Shown in pieces: positions 26,924-35,456 of a stretch of 64,000 nucleotides of DNA. The stretch lies in the NCBI RefSeq assembly GCF_014270065.1, contig NZ_JACNME010000006.1, positions 62,001-126,000 of the forward strand, written 5' to 3'. The notes beneath the pieces are model-generated. The model saw only the letters and a program-made list of their open reading frames with translations, did not search any database and was not told the origin of the DNA. This DNA comes from Quadrisphaera sp. RL12-1S. Lineage in GTDB: Bacteria; Actinomycetota; Actinomycetes; Actinomycetales; Quadrisphaeraceae. A program made the translations under genes and the position numbers. Numbering within the stretch: position 1 is the first letter of the stretch; each line of letters begins with the position of its first letter.

Positions 26924-27029
26924 CCGGCATCTTGCCGGGCGACGCCGCTCACCCGGTCACGGCGCGGCGTCCTCGCGAACGTCCGGTGCGGTGCGAGCGC
27001 GTCCAGTGTCGAACGCGGAAGGACGAGGG

Positions 27030-27143
27030 ATGAACGCCTGGGTGCCCCACGAGGTCCACCCTCCGCTGGAGGTGGCGGAGGTTCCTGGCCCCGCTCCCGG
27101 CTCCGGCCACCTCGAGGACCCGCAGCCGTGGAGACGCCGATGA
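27030..27143 (+). CDS. Possible 37-aa small protein
   Basis: An ATG preceded by a purine-rich GAAGGACGAGGG opens a 37-codon frame, rich in Pro, Val and Glu (MNAWVPHEVHPPLEV...). It overlaps the next small frame by ATGA. No family is recognised; it may be a remnant or a leader peptide of the downstream SDR gene. Confidence 0.25.
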   Translation: MNAWVPHEVHPPLEVAEVPGPAPGSGHLEDPQPWRRR

Positions 27144-27256
27144 CGGCACCAGCCCTGCGGACGGCCGAGGGCCGCGCCGCCCTCGACGCCGTGGCAGCGC
27201 CTCCCCTGCACCGGGCCGGCGGCCCCGAGAGCATCCGCCACCCCGAACTCGTCTGA
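27140..27256 (+). CDS. Possible 38-aa small protein
   Basis: This 38-codon frame starts in an ATGA overlap with the preceding small frame. It ends 25 bases before the SDR ATG (MTAPALRTAEGRAALDAV...). No domain is recognisable. The coupled arrangement is the only evidence that it is translated. Confidence 0.25.
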   Translation: MTAPALRTAEGRAALDAVAAPPLHRAGGPESIRHPELV

Positions 27257-27281
27257 CCGGATCACACACAGGAGGAACCAC

Positions 27282-28052
27282 ATGGCACGACTCGACGGCA
27301 AGGTCGCGATCATCACGGGCGCGGCCAGCGGCATGGGACTCGCTGGGGCACGGCTGTTCGCCGCAGAGGGCGCCGTCGTCGTCATGACCGACGTCGCCGA
27401 AGACGCCCTGCGCCGCGAGGCCGCGGCGATCACGGCCGAGACCGGCGCGACCGTCACGGCACGGACCCTGGACGTCACCTCCCCGCAGTCGTGGGCCGAC
27501 GTGGTCTCAGGGACGGTCGCTGAGCACGGGCGCGTCGACGTCCTGGTCAACAACGCCGGGATCCACATCGCCAAGGGCGTCCTGGAAGCAGAGCTGGAGG
27601 ACTGGAACACCGTGATGGCGGTCAACACCACCGGTGTCTGGCTGGGGATGAAGTCCGTCATCCCGCACATGCAGGCCCAGGGCGGGGGCTCCATCGTCAA
27701 CGTCTCCTCGATCGCCGCGATCATCGGCGGGGAGGCGGACGCCGGGGGCGCGGCCTACTCAGCGTCCAAGGGGGCCGTGCGGTCGCTGACCAAGCACGCC
27801 GCCCAGTGGTTCGCCAAGGACGGCGTGCGGGTGAACTCCATCCACCCCGGGTCCGTGTTCACCGGCATGGCTGCTGCTGCCGGCTTCACCAAGGAGTCGA
27901 TGGGCGCCCAGCTCGGGGGGAACGTCCCGCTGCCCCCGCACGTCGGCGACCCCGAGGACATCGGGTACGGGATGCTCTACCTCGCCTCGGACGAGGCGAA
28001 GTACGTGACCGGTGAGGAGCTGGTCATCGACGGAGGCTGGACCACCCGCTGA
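27282..28052 (+). CDS. SDR family oxidoreductase (FabG / hydroxysteroid dehydrogenase-like)
   Basis: This is a classical SDR of 256 residues. It shows the NAD(P)-binding TGAASGMG, the acidic MTDVAED after beta-2 suggesting NAD preference, LVNNAGIH, and the catalytic Ser in SSIAAIIGG with Tyr/Lys in AAYSASKGAV. The C-terminal YVTGEELVIDGGW is typical. The ribosome binding site AGGAGG is ideally placed before the ATG. The family includes 3-oxoacyl-ACP reductases and 20-beta-hydroxysteroid dehydrogenases; the substrate cannot be determined. A 17-bp stem terminator follows immediately. Confidence 0.92.
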   Translation: MARLDGKVAIITGAASGMGLAGARLFAAEGAVVVMTDVAEDALRREAAAITAETGATVTARTLDVTSPQSWADVVSGTVAEHGRVDVLVNNAGIHIAKGVLEAELEDWNTVMAVNTTGVWLGMKSVIPHMQAQGGGSIVNVSSIAAIIGGEADAGGAAYSASKGAVRSLTKHAAQWFAKDGVRVNSIHPGSVFTGMAAAAGFTKESMGAQLGGNVPLPPHVGDPEDIGYGMLYLASDEAKYVTGEELVIDGGWTTR

Positions 28053-28058
28053 CCCGCC

Positions 28059-28106
28059 CAGCGGGGCGCTCACCGGCTGGTCCCCCTGTCGGTGAGCGCC
28101 CCGCTG
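28059..28106 (+). terminator. Strong hairpin terminator after SDR
   Basis: CAGCGGGGCGCTCACCG and its exact complement form a 17-bp perfect stem around a 14-base loop, starting 7 bases after the SDR stop. No U-tract follows. Confidence 0.8.
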
Positions 28107-28108
28107 CC

Positions 28109-28360
28109 TTGGCCCAGCACCTCGTGCGGGACGTCCGCACCGAGCAGGGCTCACCGGTGCACCTGTGCGTGGTCGCCGCTGGTGTGCCGTGGATGTTGCC
28201 CTTCCACGGTCGCGACACCGCCTCCACCTCTGCGACCGGGATGCCCACGACCGACGACGGGCCCTCCCTGCGCCACGTGCACACGGCGCTGCAGCCGTTC
28301 GCCCCTCGTGCGCACTGGGGTGAGCTGCACCTGACCACCCGGAAGCACCTGGAGAGCGCT
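28109..28360 (+). pseudogene. C-terminal remnant of an FAD-linked lactone oxidase
   Basis: The frame reads SPVHLCVVAAGVPWMLPFHGRDTAST and continues to PRAHWGELHLTT. This resembles the C-terminal ALO domain of D-arabinono-1,4-lactone/L-gulonolactone oxidases, where a GRDTA motif is followed some 25-30 residues later by HWGK-x-H. Only about 80 codons fit. The FAD-binding domain is absent upstream, where a terminator sits, and the usual end is missing. It is probably a relic; the match is from memory and moderate. Confidence 0.45.
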
Positions 28361-28491
28361 TCCCCGAGCGGGTGGGCGGTGGCGTCGACCACGACCGCTC
28401 GCACACCGGGCTGGGGCGCGCCCGCGCCGTCGTGGCACCACCGCGGAGCCGGGACCTGCCGACTGCGGTGCTGGTGGTGGCGCGCCGCGGC

Positions 28492-29277
28492 TCAGGACCC
28501 GAAGGTGTGCGGACCGCGGATGACGACGTCCGCGCCACCGTCGACGAAGAGCACCTGACCTGTGGCGTGGGTGTTCTCCTCTCCCGTCAGCCACGCCAGG
28601 GCACGCGCGACGACCACCGGCTCGAAGGGCCCCTTGAGCGGCATGGGCACGACGGCGTCCAGCTGGGCGCGGCCCTGCTCGGTCTCCATCAGCGGGGCGG
28701 TCATGGGGGTCAGGACGATGCCGGGGCCGACGGCGTTCAGGGGGATCCCGGCGCCGGCCCAGCGCGGCTCGACGGAGGTGCTCCTCACCCACTGCGCGAT
28801 GGAGCGCTTGGTGGAGGGGTAGATGAGGTGGCCCAGCCCCTGCTCGGCCAGCGCCTCGGCGCGCGCCACGGCGCCGGGCTCGTCCCCGGCCTCCAGCACC
28901 TCGACCAGCTCGGCGTCGTTGTCCTGCAGCGCCGAGAAGGAGGCGACCACCGCCGCACGGGGCGCACTCGACCTCGCCAGCAGGGGCCTCAGCGCCTCCA
29001 GGGTGGCGACCGCCCCGAAGTGGTTCACCCGCACCGTCAGCGCCGAGGGCAGCGCGACTCCCGCGACGGCCAGGACGGCGTCGACGCCCCCTCCACCCGC
29101 CGCCTCCTCGACCTTCCCGGGCAGCGCTTCGCGCTGTGCGGGGTCGGCGAGGTCAGCATCGACCTCCGCGCCGCGCAGGTCCACGCCGATGACGTGGTGG
29201 TCCTGAGCGCGGAGGAGGTCAGCCGTGGCGCGGCCGATCCCCGAGGCCGCTCCGGTGATCACGTAGGTCCTGCTCAT
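28492..29277 (-). CDS. SDR family oxidoreductase (divergent subfamily)
   Basis: This is a 261-residue SDR starting MSRTYVITGAASGIGRATAD, with an AGGAG ribosome binding site upstream. The acidic VDLRGAEVDADL motif follows beta-2. In place of NAG it has AVAGVAL. The catalytic Tyr/Lys are in IYPSTKRSIA, and the end is GQVLFVDGGADVVIRG. The long VVASFSALQDNDAELVEVLE segment is characteristic of SDRs annotated as 3-alpha-hydroxysteroid dehydrogenase-like. It may be cotranscribed with the upstream SDR at 29336-30082, 58 bases away on the same strand. Confidence 0.9.
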   Translation of the reverse strand: MSRTYVITGAASGIGRATADLLRAQDHHVIGVDLRGAEVDADLADPAQREALPGKVEEAAGGGGVDAVLAVAGVALPSALTVRVNHFGAVATLEALRPLLARSSAPRAAVVASFSALQDNDAELVEVLEAGDEPGAVARAEALAEQGLGHLIYPSTKRSIAQWVRSTSVEPRWAGAGIPLNAVGPGIVLTPMTAPLMETEQGRAQLDAVVPMPLKGPFEPVVVARALAWLTGEENTHATGQVLFVDGGADVVIRGPHTFGS

Positions 29278-29335
29278 GCGTCGGCTCCTGTCGTGCGGGA
29301 GGTGCGTGCGCCAGCCACGTCTCGGCGGCCCGGCG

Positions 29336-30082
29336 TCAGCGCTGGAACCAGGCGCCGTCGACCAGGTGCGTCATCCCCGAGACGAACGCGGCGTCGTCCG
29401 AGAGCAGCCAGGCCACGGTGTGGGCGACGTCGACGGGGCGGCCCAGCTGACCTGAGGGCTGCCCTGCGGCGTACTGCGCCCGCACCTCCTCCGGCAGTGC
29501 CGCGACCGCCGGGCTGGCGATCAGGCCCGGGGCCACGGCGTTCACCCGGATCCCGTCACGTGCGTACTCCAGCGCCGCCTGCTGGGAGAGGGCGATGACG
29601 CCGGCCTTGGCCGCGGCGTACGCGGGCTGCCCCGGCGTCGCCTTCAGGCCCGCTCCGGAGGCCATGTTGACGATGCTGCCGCCGCCGTGGGCCAGGAAGT
29701 GGCTGAGCTGCGCCTTCATGCACAGCCACACGCCCTTGAGGTCGATGTCCATGATCCGGTCCCACACCGCCACGTCCATGTCGTGCAGGCGCGAGGGGGG
29801 CTGGCCGACGCCAGCGATGTTCGCGGCCAGGTGCAGACCCCCGTAGGTGGACAGCGCCGCGTCCACCAGGCCCTGCGCGGAGGCGGCGTCGCTGACGTCG
29901 ACGCGGTGGAAGGTGGCGGCACCACCTCCGGCGTTGATCTCGGCGACGACTCGGGCGCCCGCCTCCTCGGTGACGTCGGCCACCACCACGCGGGCTCCCC
30001 GCGCTGCCAGCAGCTTGGCGGTGGCCTCGCCGATGCCGGAGGCGCCTCCGGTCACCACGGCCACCTGGTCCACGAACGACAC
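29336..30082 (-). CDS. SDR family oxidoreductase
   Basis: This is a classical 248-residue SDR. It shows TGGASGIGEATAKLL, VVADVTEEAG, NIAGVGQP, the catalytic PAYAAAKAGVIAL, and FVSGMTHLVDGAW. The GTG at 30082 is preferred over the upstream frame opening because GGAGGT lies correctly before it and the protein then begins at the family N-terminus. It is divergent from the MarR gene at 30164, so regulation by that protein is likely. Confidence 0.9.
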   Translation of the reverse strand: MSFVDQVAVVTGGASGIGEATAKLLAARGARVVVADVTEEAGARVVAEINAGGGAATFHRVDVSDAASAQGLVDAALSTYGGLHLAANIAGVGQPPSRLHDMDVAVWDRIMDIDLKGVWLCMKAQLSHFLAHGGGSIVNMASGAGLKATPGQPAYAAAKAGVIALSQQAALEYARDGIRVNAVAPGLIASPAVAALPEEVRAQYAAGQPSGQLGRPVDVAHTVAWLLSDDAAFVSGMTHLVDGAWFQR

Positions 30083-30163
30083 CGTCCACCTCCGCGTGCG
30101 CCCGGGCACCGTCACCCAGGTCGTTTCCCTGAGAAAACATATGCAGTCGCTATCGTTGCGTCA
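30083..30163. promoter_or_regulatory. Divergent promoter between SDR and MarR genes
   Basis: This 81-base spacer contains the only A/T-rich stretch nearby (GAGAAAACATATGCAG at about 30131-30146). It is a likely place for promoters and a MarR operator. No perfect palindrome was found. Confidence 0.45.
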
Positions 30164-30706
30164 ATGGCCGGCCCCGACCCCCACCAGCGGCTGCCCTACC
30201 GCGTGGAGCTGGCCGCCTCGCTGGGCTCGCTGGTGCAGACCTGGTGGTCGCCCGCGTTCCGCGAGGACATGGTCCGAGGCGCCGGGGTCGAGCTGGGCAC
30301 CACGGAGGCACGCCTGCTGTGGGAGCTGGGGGCCCGTGGGGCGCAGCGCTCAGGCGCTCTGGCCGCGCTGCTGGACCTCGGGGCCCCGAGCATCAGCAAG
30401 GGCGTGGCCAAGCTCGTCTCGCGAGGCCTGGTGGAGCAGGTTCGAGACCCCAGCGACGGGCGGGGGGTGCTGGTCGACCTCACGGCAGAGGGCCGCGCGG
30501 TCACCCAGCGGCTGTACGACGTGGGCGACCGCGTGGTCTCCGAGGTGCTGTCCACCTGGTCCGACCAGGACGCCCGCTCGCTGACCGTCCTGGCCGGGCG
30601 GTTCAGCCGAGACGCCATCGCCCACGCCTCACGTCTTCGGTCGCGCGCTCCCGACCGGTCCGTCCAGCACGACCAGGCCGGTGCGGAGATGGACGGCAGC
30701 GCCTGA
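30164..30706 (+). CDS. MarR family transcriptional regulator
   Basis: This is a 180-residue winged-helix regulator. After an N-terminal dimer helix the recognition region reads EARLLWELGARGAQRSGALAALL, DLGAPSISKGVAKLVSRGLV and the wing EQVRDPSDGRGVLVDLTAEG, all typical of MarR. It ends in a charged tail. It is divergent from the SDR at 29336, a common autoregulated arrangement. The ligand is unknown. Confidence 0.9.
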   Translation: MAGPDPHQRLPYRVELAASLGSLVQTWWSPAFREDMVRGAGVELGTTEARLLWELGARGAQRSGALAALLDLGAPSISKGVAKLVSRGLVEQVRDPSDGRGVLVDLTAEGRAVTQRLYDVGDRVVSEVLSTWSDQDARSLTVLAGRFSRDAIAHASRLRSRAPDRSVQHDQAGAEMDGSA

Positions 30707-30775
30707 GCCTGGCGGCGGTGACGAGGAGCCGCTGGCCCTCGCCCCCGCCGACGGCCCGTCAGCGGCTGCCGGTGC

Positions 30776-32485
30776 TCAGCCCTGTCCGCCCCGGACGACG
30801 GCCGGCCCGACCACCTGCGTGAGCGGCTGCGTGAGCTGCAGCCCGTCCACCGGCTGGAGCTGGTCGTACCCGACCCGGTACCCGACGATCTTCATGCCGG
30901 GGGTCAGGTCCTCCTCGTAGACCTTCGCGTAGTTCTTCTGGAAGAAGTCCGCGATGTCGGCCTCGTAGCCCTGGTCGTAGCTGAGCAGCAGGTAGATGCG
31001 CTGGTGGCCCGACGCGAGCGCGTCGACCTGGTCGGGCAGGGTGGCCGCGTCGAAGGCGGGGATGCCCCCGCGCCGGTCCCACCCGGGCAGCGTGACCACC
31101 TTCGCGTCGCCGTCGTAGTACTTCTCGAACGGCCAGATGGTGAACGGCGAGGAGACCACCACGAGGTCGGACGGGCCCGCCTTGTCCGCGAGCAGCTGCG
31201 CGGCGCCGCGGTAGTCCTCCTTGACGGGCACGTCGGTCCGGACCGCCTCCGAGACCGTCGCCGACGCGGTGAGCGCGAGCACCACCGCGGCGGAGACCAC
31301 CGCGAAGCGGGGGCGCATGGCCGCCACGAAGGCCACCACGAGCAGCACCACCGCGGGCAGCGCCGCGATCATGTACCGCGACAGGAAGAACGGCGAGATG
31401 ACGTGGCTGAGCACGAACGCCAGCAGCACCGGGCCGAAGGCCGCGGCGACCACGGCGCCCAGCTCGCGGTCGGGGCGGCGAGCCACCCGCACCACCAGCA
31501 GCGCGGCGAGCATGAGCAGCGGCCAGGTGGCCACGAGCGCGGAGTTGGCGCTGTCGGGCAGGAACCCGCCGAGGAACTGCGAGTAGACGTTGGTGAAGTC
31601 CACCGACGACGGCGAGGGGAGCTGGGGCCGCGTCCCGGAGGCCGAGCCCTCGGCGCGGAAGTAGGCCAGCCACGGCAGCAGGGCCAGGGCGACGAGCACC
31701 GCGGTGCCGGCCATGCGACCCAGGCCGCGCCAGCGCTCGCGCGCCGAGACGGCCAGGAAGACCAGGCCCTGCACGACGAGCACGAAGAGGAAGAAGTAGT
31801 GCGTGTAGGCGCCGGCCACCGCCGTCAGCGCGAAGCCCGTCCAGTCGGCGGCGCTCCCCCGCCGCAGGACCCGCAGGAAGAAGAGCTGGCTGAGCAGGGT
31901 GGCGAAGACGAGCATCGTGTACATGCGCGCCTCGTTGCCGTACCAGTTCATGAACGGCGAGAGGGCGAAGACCGCCACCGCCAGCAGCGCCCAGCGGGTG
32001 CGCAGCATCCGGCGGGCGACCAGGTAGAGCACCGGCAGGCAGGCGAGGAAGAACACCATCGACAGTGCGCGCGCGGTCTCGACGTCCCCGCCGAACGCCA
32101 GGCGCCAGGTGCGCAGCAGCAGGTGGTAGCCGGGGACGTGGACGTCCTGGGCCACCTCCTTGAGCATGGCCCCGTAGCTGCGGTCCGTCTGCTGCATGCT
32201 CTGGGACTCGTCCAGGCGCAGGCTCTGCCCGGCCAGCCACACCCGTGAGACGGTCAGGACGGCGACGGCGCACAGCACCTGGACGGCGGCCACCACCGCG
32301 AGGCGGTGGCGGTGCAGGAGGTCGTCCGCGCGGCGCAGCGCAGTCGCGGCACCGCCGCGCGCCGACGCCCACCGCGCGGGTCCGGTCCCGCCGGGGCGCT
32401 CCGGGGCGCCCGGGGCGGGCGCCGCGGGAGCGGACGGCTCCTGCAGGTCGGACGGTGCTGCCGATCCGACGGCGGTGCTGGTCAA
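30776..32485 (-). CDS. GT39/ArnT-like polytopic glycosyltransferase
   Basis: This is a 569-residue polytopic membrane protein with roughly 10-12 spans. It uses lipid-linked sugar donors by analogy with ArnT/PMT (GT-C fold). The first extracytoplasmic loop has LRLDESQSMQQTDRS, the acidic GT-C position, then HVPGYHLLLRTW. SPFMNWYGNEARMYTMLVF is typical of this family. The C-terminus is a soluble domain. A TTG start at 32485 is supported by GAGGAGG upstream and by overlap with the preceding stop (TTGA). It is the last gene of the polysaccharide operon. Confidence 0.86.
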   Translation of the reverse strand: MTSTAVGSAAPSDLQEPSAPAAPAPGAPERPGGTGPARWASARGGAATALRRADDLLHRHRLAVVAAVQVLCAVAVLTVSRVWLAGQSLRLDESQSMQQTDRSYGAMLKEVAQDVHVPGYHLLLRTWRLAFGGDVETARALSMVFFLACLPVLYLVARRMLRTRWALLAVAVFALSPFMNWYGNEARMYTMLVFATLLSQLFFLRVLRRGSAADWTGFALTAVAGAYTHYFFLFVLVVQGLVFLAVSARERWRGLGRMAGTAVLVALALLPWLAYFRAEGSASGTRPQLPSPSSVDFTNVYSQFLGGFLPDSANSALVATWPLLMLAALLVVRVARRPDRELGAVVAAAFGPVLLAFVLSHVISPFFLSRYMIAALPAVVLLVVAFVAAMRPRFAVVSAAVVLALTASATVSEAVRTDVPVKEDYRGAAQLLADKAGPSDLVVVSSPFTIWPFEKYYDGDAKVVTLPGWDRRGGIPAFDAATLPDQVDALASGHQRIYLLLSYDQGYEADIADFFQKNYAKVYEEDLTPGMKIVGYRVGYDQLQPVDGLQLTQPLTQVVGPAVVRGGQG

Positions 32486-34125
32486 CGGGCCTCCTCGAGG
32501 ACGGGACGGGCCGTCGAGGCGCTGTCGCGCAGGTCGACGACGTCGTGGGCGCCCTGCGGGCGGGGGGCGCGCCGCGGCGCGGCCGCGAGCACGAACGGGA
32601 CCGACACGGCCACGTGCACGCACAGCCAGGCGGCGTTGGCGATGAGGGAGGGCGACAGGCCCTCGCGGGCCAGGCCCACGGCCAGCGCGAGCGCGCCGAC
32701 CGCCGCGTAGGCGATGTTGGGCAGCACCAGGCGCAGGAAGTTGGCCTGCCCGCCGTCACCCACGTCCTTGCTGGTCACCGCGAAGGTCGTCCGGCGCTTG
32801 GTGAGCACGGCGACGAGGGCGGTCAGCTGGAGCCACCAGGAGGACAGCGAGAAGGAGATCGCCTGGAAGCTGTACGACGACGCGCTGGTGCGCTGCAGCA
32901 CGAAGAGGTTCAGCCAGATGTAGGGCAGGAAGACCAGCGCCAGCGTCATGGTGGAGGTGACGATCGGGGTCTGGCCGGTGAGGAGGTAGACGACCGGCAG
33001 CAGCGTGGAGGCCAGCACCACGACGCCCGACAGGTAGTAGGCGGCCGAGGACAGGTACTGCAGCCGCTGCCCCCAGCTGAGGCCGCGCCGCAGGAGGGGG
33101 TTGTAGGAGAAGACCACCTCGAGGCTGCCGCGGGTCCAGCGGAACTGCTGCTTGTAGTAGTTGAGGAAGTCGTCCGGGGCCAGGCCCTGGGCCAGCACCT
33201 TCGGCACGTAGACGCTGCGCCACCCCGCGTCGTGCACGAGCAGGGACGTGAGGAAGTCCTCCGCGATGCTCGTCTCGCACATGCCCCCGGCGTCGGCCAG
33301 GGCGGTGCGGCGGATGGCCATGTTGGTGCCGCACATGAAGGCGGAGTCGACGCGCGACTTGCCGCTCATGATCGGCCCGAAGAACAGCGTCTGCTGCTGC
33401 CACGCGGTGCGGGTGACCCGGTTGTCCCGGTGGTTGGCGTAGTACTGCGGCGTCTGGACGAAGCCCATCCGCTCGTCGGTGAAGTAGCCCATGACCTCGG
33501 CGAGGAAGGTGGGTGCCGGCACGTGGTCGGCGTCGAAGACCACCACGAAGGGGCTGGTGGTCCGGGCCAGCGCGTGGTTGATGTTGCCCGCCTTGGCCCC
33601 GCCCGGGGTGGTGCGCGTGAAGCACACCACGCCCAGCTCCTCGGCCAGCACCTCGACGTCGCGCCAGTCGGCCTTGCGGGCCACGAGGCCGTCGTTGAGC
33701 AGGTGGACGCGCACGGCGCCGCGGTGCTCCATGGCCAGGGCCGCCAGCGCGGTCCTGCGGACCACGTCCACCGGCTCGCCGCACACCGTGATGAAGACGT
33801 CGACGTCACCGTCGAAGTCCGGGTCGAACGGGCGGTCCCGGTCGGTGGCCCACACGGTGTGCACGTAGCTGGCGATCTGGAAGAGGTGGAACACCTCGGT
33901 GACCGCCAGCGTCCAGAACAGCAGCGCGTTCCCGTGCTGGAACGCGAAGCAGATCATCGCGAAGTAGACGACGGCCAGCACGAGGTTCAGCGTGAGGACC
34001 GCACGGCTCGGCACGTGCTGCAGGAAGGCGGTGTCCTCGGGCGAGAGGGCGTCCGGCGCGGTGCCGGGGCCCTGCGCGTCCGGGCGCTCGTGGGGCTCGC
34101 GCAGGTCCAGGACGGCGTCGGTCAC
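32482..34125 (-). CDS. Cellulose-synthase-like processive glycosyltransferase (GT2)
   Basis: This is a 547-residue membrane GT2 of the BcsA/CesA type. It shows two N-terminal spans, then DVFITVCGEP, the donor-binding VVFDADHVPAPTF (D-x-D), acceptor TSIAEDFLTSLL (TED-like) and the processivity motif QQFRWTRGS (Q-x-x-R-W). Several C-terminal spans follow. A PilZ domain, which gives c-di-GMP control in BcsA, is not seen; the C-terminus ends soon after the last spans. The GTG start overlaps the GH8 stop (GTGA). The product is probably a beta-linked glucan or related extracellular polymer. Confidence 0.9.
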   Translation of the reverse strand: MTDAVLDLREPHERPDAQGPGTAPDALSPEDTAFLQHVPSRAVLTLNLVLAVVYFAMICFAFQHGNALLFWTLAVTEVFHLFQIASYVHTVWATDRDRPFDPDFDGDVDVFITVCGEPVDVVRRTALAALAMEHRGAVRVHLLNDGLVARKADWRDVEVLAEELGVVCFTRTTPGGAKAGNINHALARTTSPFVVVFDADHVPAPTFLAEVMGYFTDERMGFVQTPQYYANHRDNRVTRTAWQQQTLFFGPIMSGKSRVDSAFMCGTNMAIRRTALADAGGMCETSIAEDFLTSLLVHDAGWRSVYVPKVLAQGLAPDDFLNYYKQQFRWTRGSLEVVFSYNPLLRRGLSWGQRLQYLSSAAYYLSGVVVLASTLLPVVYLLTGQTPIVTSTMTLALVFLPYIWLNLFVLQRTSASSYSFQAISFSLSSWWLQLTALVAVLTKRRTTFAVTSKDVGDGGQANFLRLVLPNIAYAAVGALALAVGLAREGLSPSLIANAAWLCVHVAVSVPFVLAAAPRRAPRPQGAHDVVDLRDSASTARPVLEEAR

Positions 34126-35456
34126 GGGAGGTCCCTCCCTCGAGGGTCGTTGAGGTCGGGCAGCTGGTCGAGGTGCAGCGCCATGCCGAACCACGCCCAG
34201 TTGGCGTCGTAGTAGCCCAGGCCGGGCTTCGCCGCGCGGGTGTCGGGGTCGTACAGGGGCAGCAGCTCGGTGCGGTACACCTCGCGGGCCAGCGCGGGGC
34301 GCGCCACCTCCAGGGCGCCGAGCGCGCCGCCGTACATCGCGGTGGAGGGGTAGTCGACGGCGGGGCGCCCGTCGTGGGTGTAGACCGCGCTCCAGCGCCC
34401 CGTGGTCTCCCACGCGTCGCCGAGCACGGAGGCCTGCTGCTCCAGGAGCGCCCGGGCGCGCGGCTCGTCGTTCCACCGGGCGTCCAGCGCGAGGCGCCAC
34501 GGCAGCCGCAGCGCCTCGAAGCCGAAGTCGGTGGTGCTGCCGGTGGTCGTGGTGATGCCGGTCGCGACCGAGGCGGCGCCGGTCGTGCGGTCCAGGCGCA
34601 CCCAGTCCGGCGCCAGGGCGCCCTGGGCCTGGCCGCCCAGCGGGTCGGCGGAGACCTGCTGCAGCACCGCGTAGCTGCTGTCCACCAGAGCGGCCCAGTC
34701 GTGCTGGGGGTCCACGCGGGCGAAGGCGCGGTAGGCGTAGGGCGCGAAGTACGACGGGTTGACCAGCACCGAGGCGGTGTCGTTGCGCTCGAGGTCGTTG
34801 GCCGTCAGCACCGGACGCCCGGCGACGTCCACCACCTCCGCCTGCCACACCGCGTTGACCAGCGGCAGCGCGTCGTAGAGGTAGTCGTCGTCCTGCCACC
34901 GCGAGTACGCCATGAGCAGGGAGAAGGCGACGTCGACGTCCGCGTCGCTGGCGGCGTTCTGGCCGCCGGAGTCGGTCTGGACGCCGTAGGTGCCGTCGGC
35001 GCGGGGCCCGAAGCGCCACGACAGCAGGCGGTCGGGGCGCTGGAGGTTGTCCTTGGTCCACGACCACGAGCTGTCGAAGGTGGCGCGGTCGTCGCTCCAG
35101 ACCGCGCGCATCATCGTGTAGCTCTGGCCCTCGGAGGTGGTGATGCCGCCCTGGGACGGGTCGAGCGTCCGCCCGGTCCCCTGCTCGATGAACCCGGTCT
35201 TGTACGAGGCCCACATGTCGCTCAGCGCGGTGTCCTCCGAGGGGACCATCGGGGTGTCGGCGGCCACGCGCTGCACCGCCTGGCGCACGCCCCCGGTCAG
35301 CTGCAGGGCGACGGCCAGCACCAGGACGACGGCGACGGCGACGGCTCCGGCCGTCAGCCAGCCGCGGCTGCGCGAGCCGCGCGGGCCGCGGTCGGGCCCG
35401 TCGGGTGCGTGCTGCGAGGGCGCCGCTCCGGCGCCCTCGACCTGGTCAAGCGACAT
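34122..35456 (-). CDS. Membrane-anchored glycoside hydrolase family 8 (endoglucanase-like)
   Basis: This 444-residue protein has a single N-terminal membrane anchor (about residues 33-54, GWLTAGAVAVAVVLVLAVAL) and a GH8 domain outside. GH8 features seen are TSEGQSYTMMRAVW, the region with the catalytic Glu, and DADVDVAFSLLMAYSRW with the conserved Asp. NPSYFAPYAYRAF, DFGFEALRLPWRLALD and YYDANWAWFGMAL follow. In cellulose operons the equivalent BcsZ trims the nascent glucan. Its place between two glycosyltransferases, overlapping the CesA-like gene, supports that role here. Confidence 0.92.
   Translation of the reverse strand: MSLDQVEGAGAAPSQHAPDGPDRGPRGSRSRGWLTAGAVAVAVVLVLAVALQLTGGVRQAVQRVAADTPMVPSEDTALSDMWASYKTGFIEQGTGRTLDPSQGGITTSEGQSYTMMRAVWSDDRATFDSSWSWTKDNLQRPDRLLSWRFGPRADGTYGVQTDSGGQNAASDADVDVAFSLLMAYSRWQDDDYLYDALPLVNAVWQAEVVDVAGRPVLTANDLERNDTASVLVNPSYFAPYAYRAFARVDPQHDWAALVDSSYAVLQQVSADPLGGQAQGALAPDWVRLDRTTGAASVATGITTTTGSTTDFGFEALRLPWRLALDARWNDEPRARALLEQQASVLGDAWETTGRWSAVYTHDGRPAVDYPSTAMYGGALGALEVARPALAREVYRTELLPLYDPDTRAAKPGLGYYDANWAWFGMALHLDQLPDLNDPRGRDLP

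Noticed and set aside
35416-35438. 10-bp stem GAGGGCGCCG/CGGCGCCCTC as a terminator
   Set aside because: It lies inside the first codons of the GH8 gene in an operon with overlapping genes; termination there would be unexpected. It might affect translation, but evidence is lacking.
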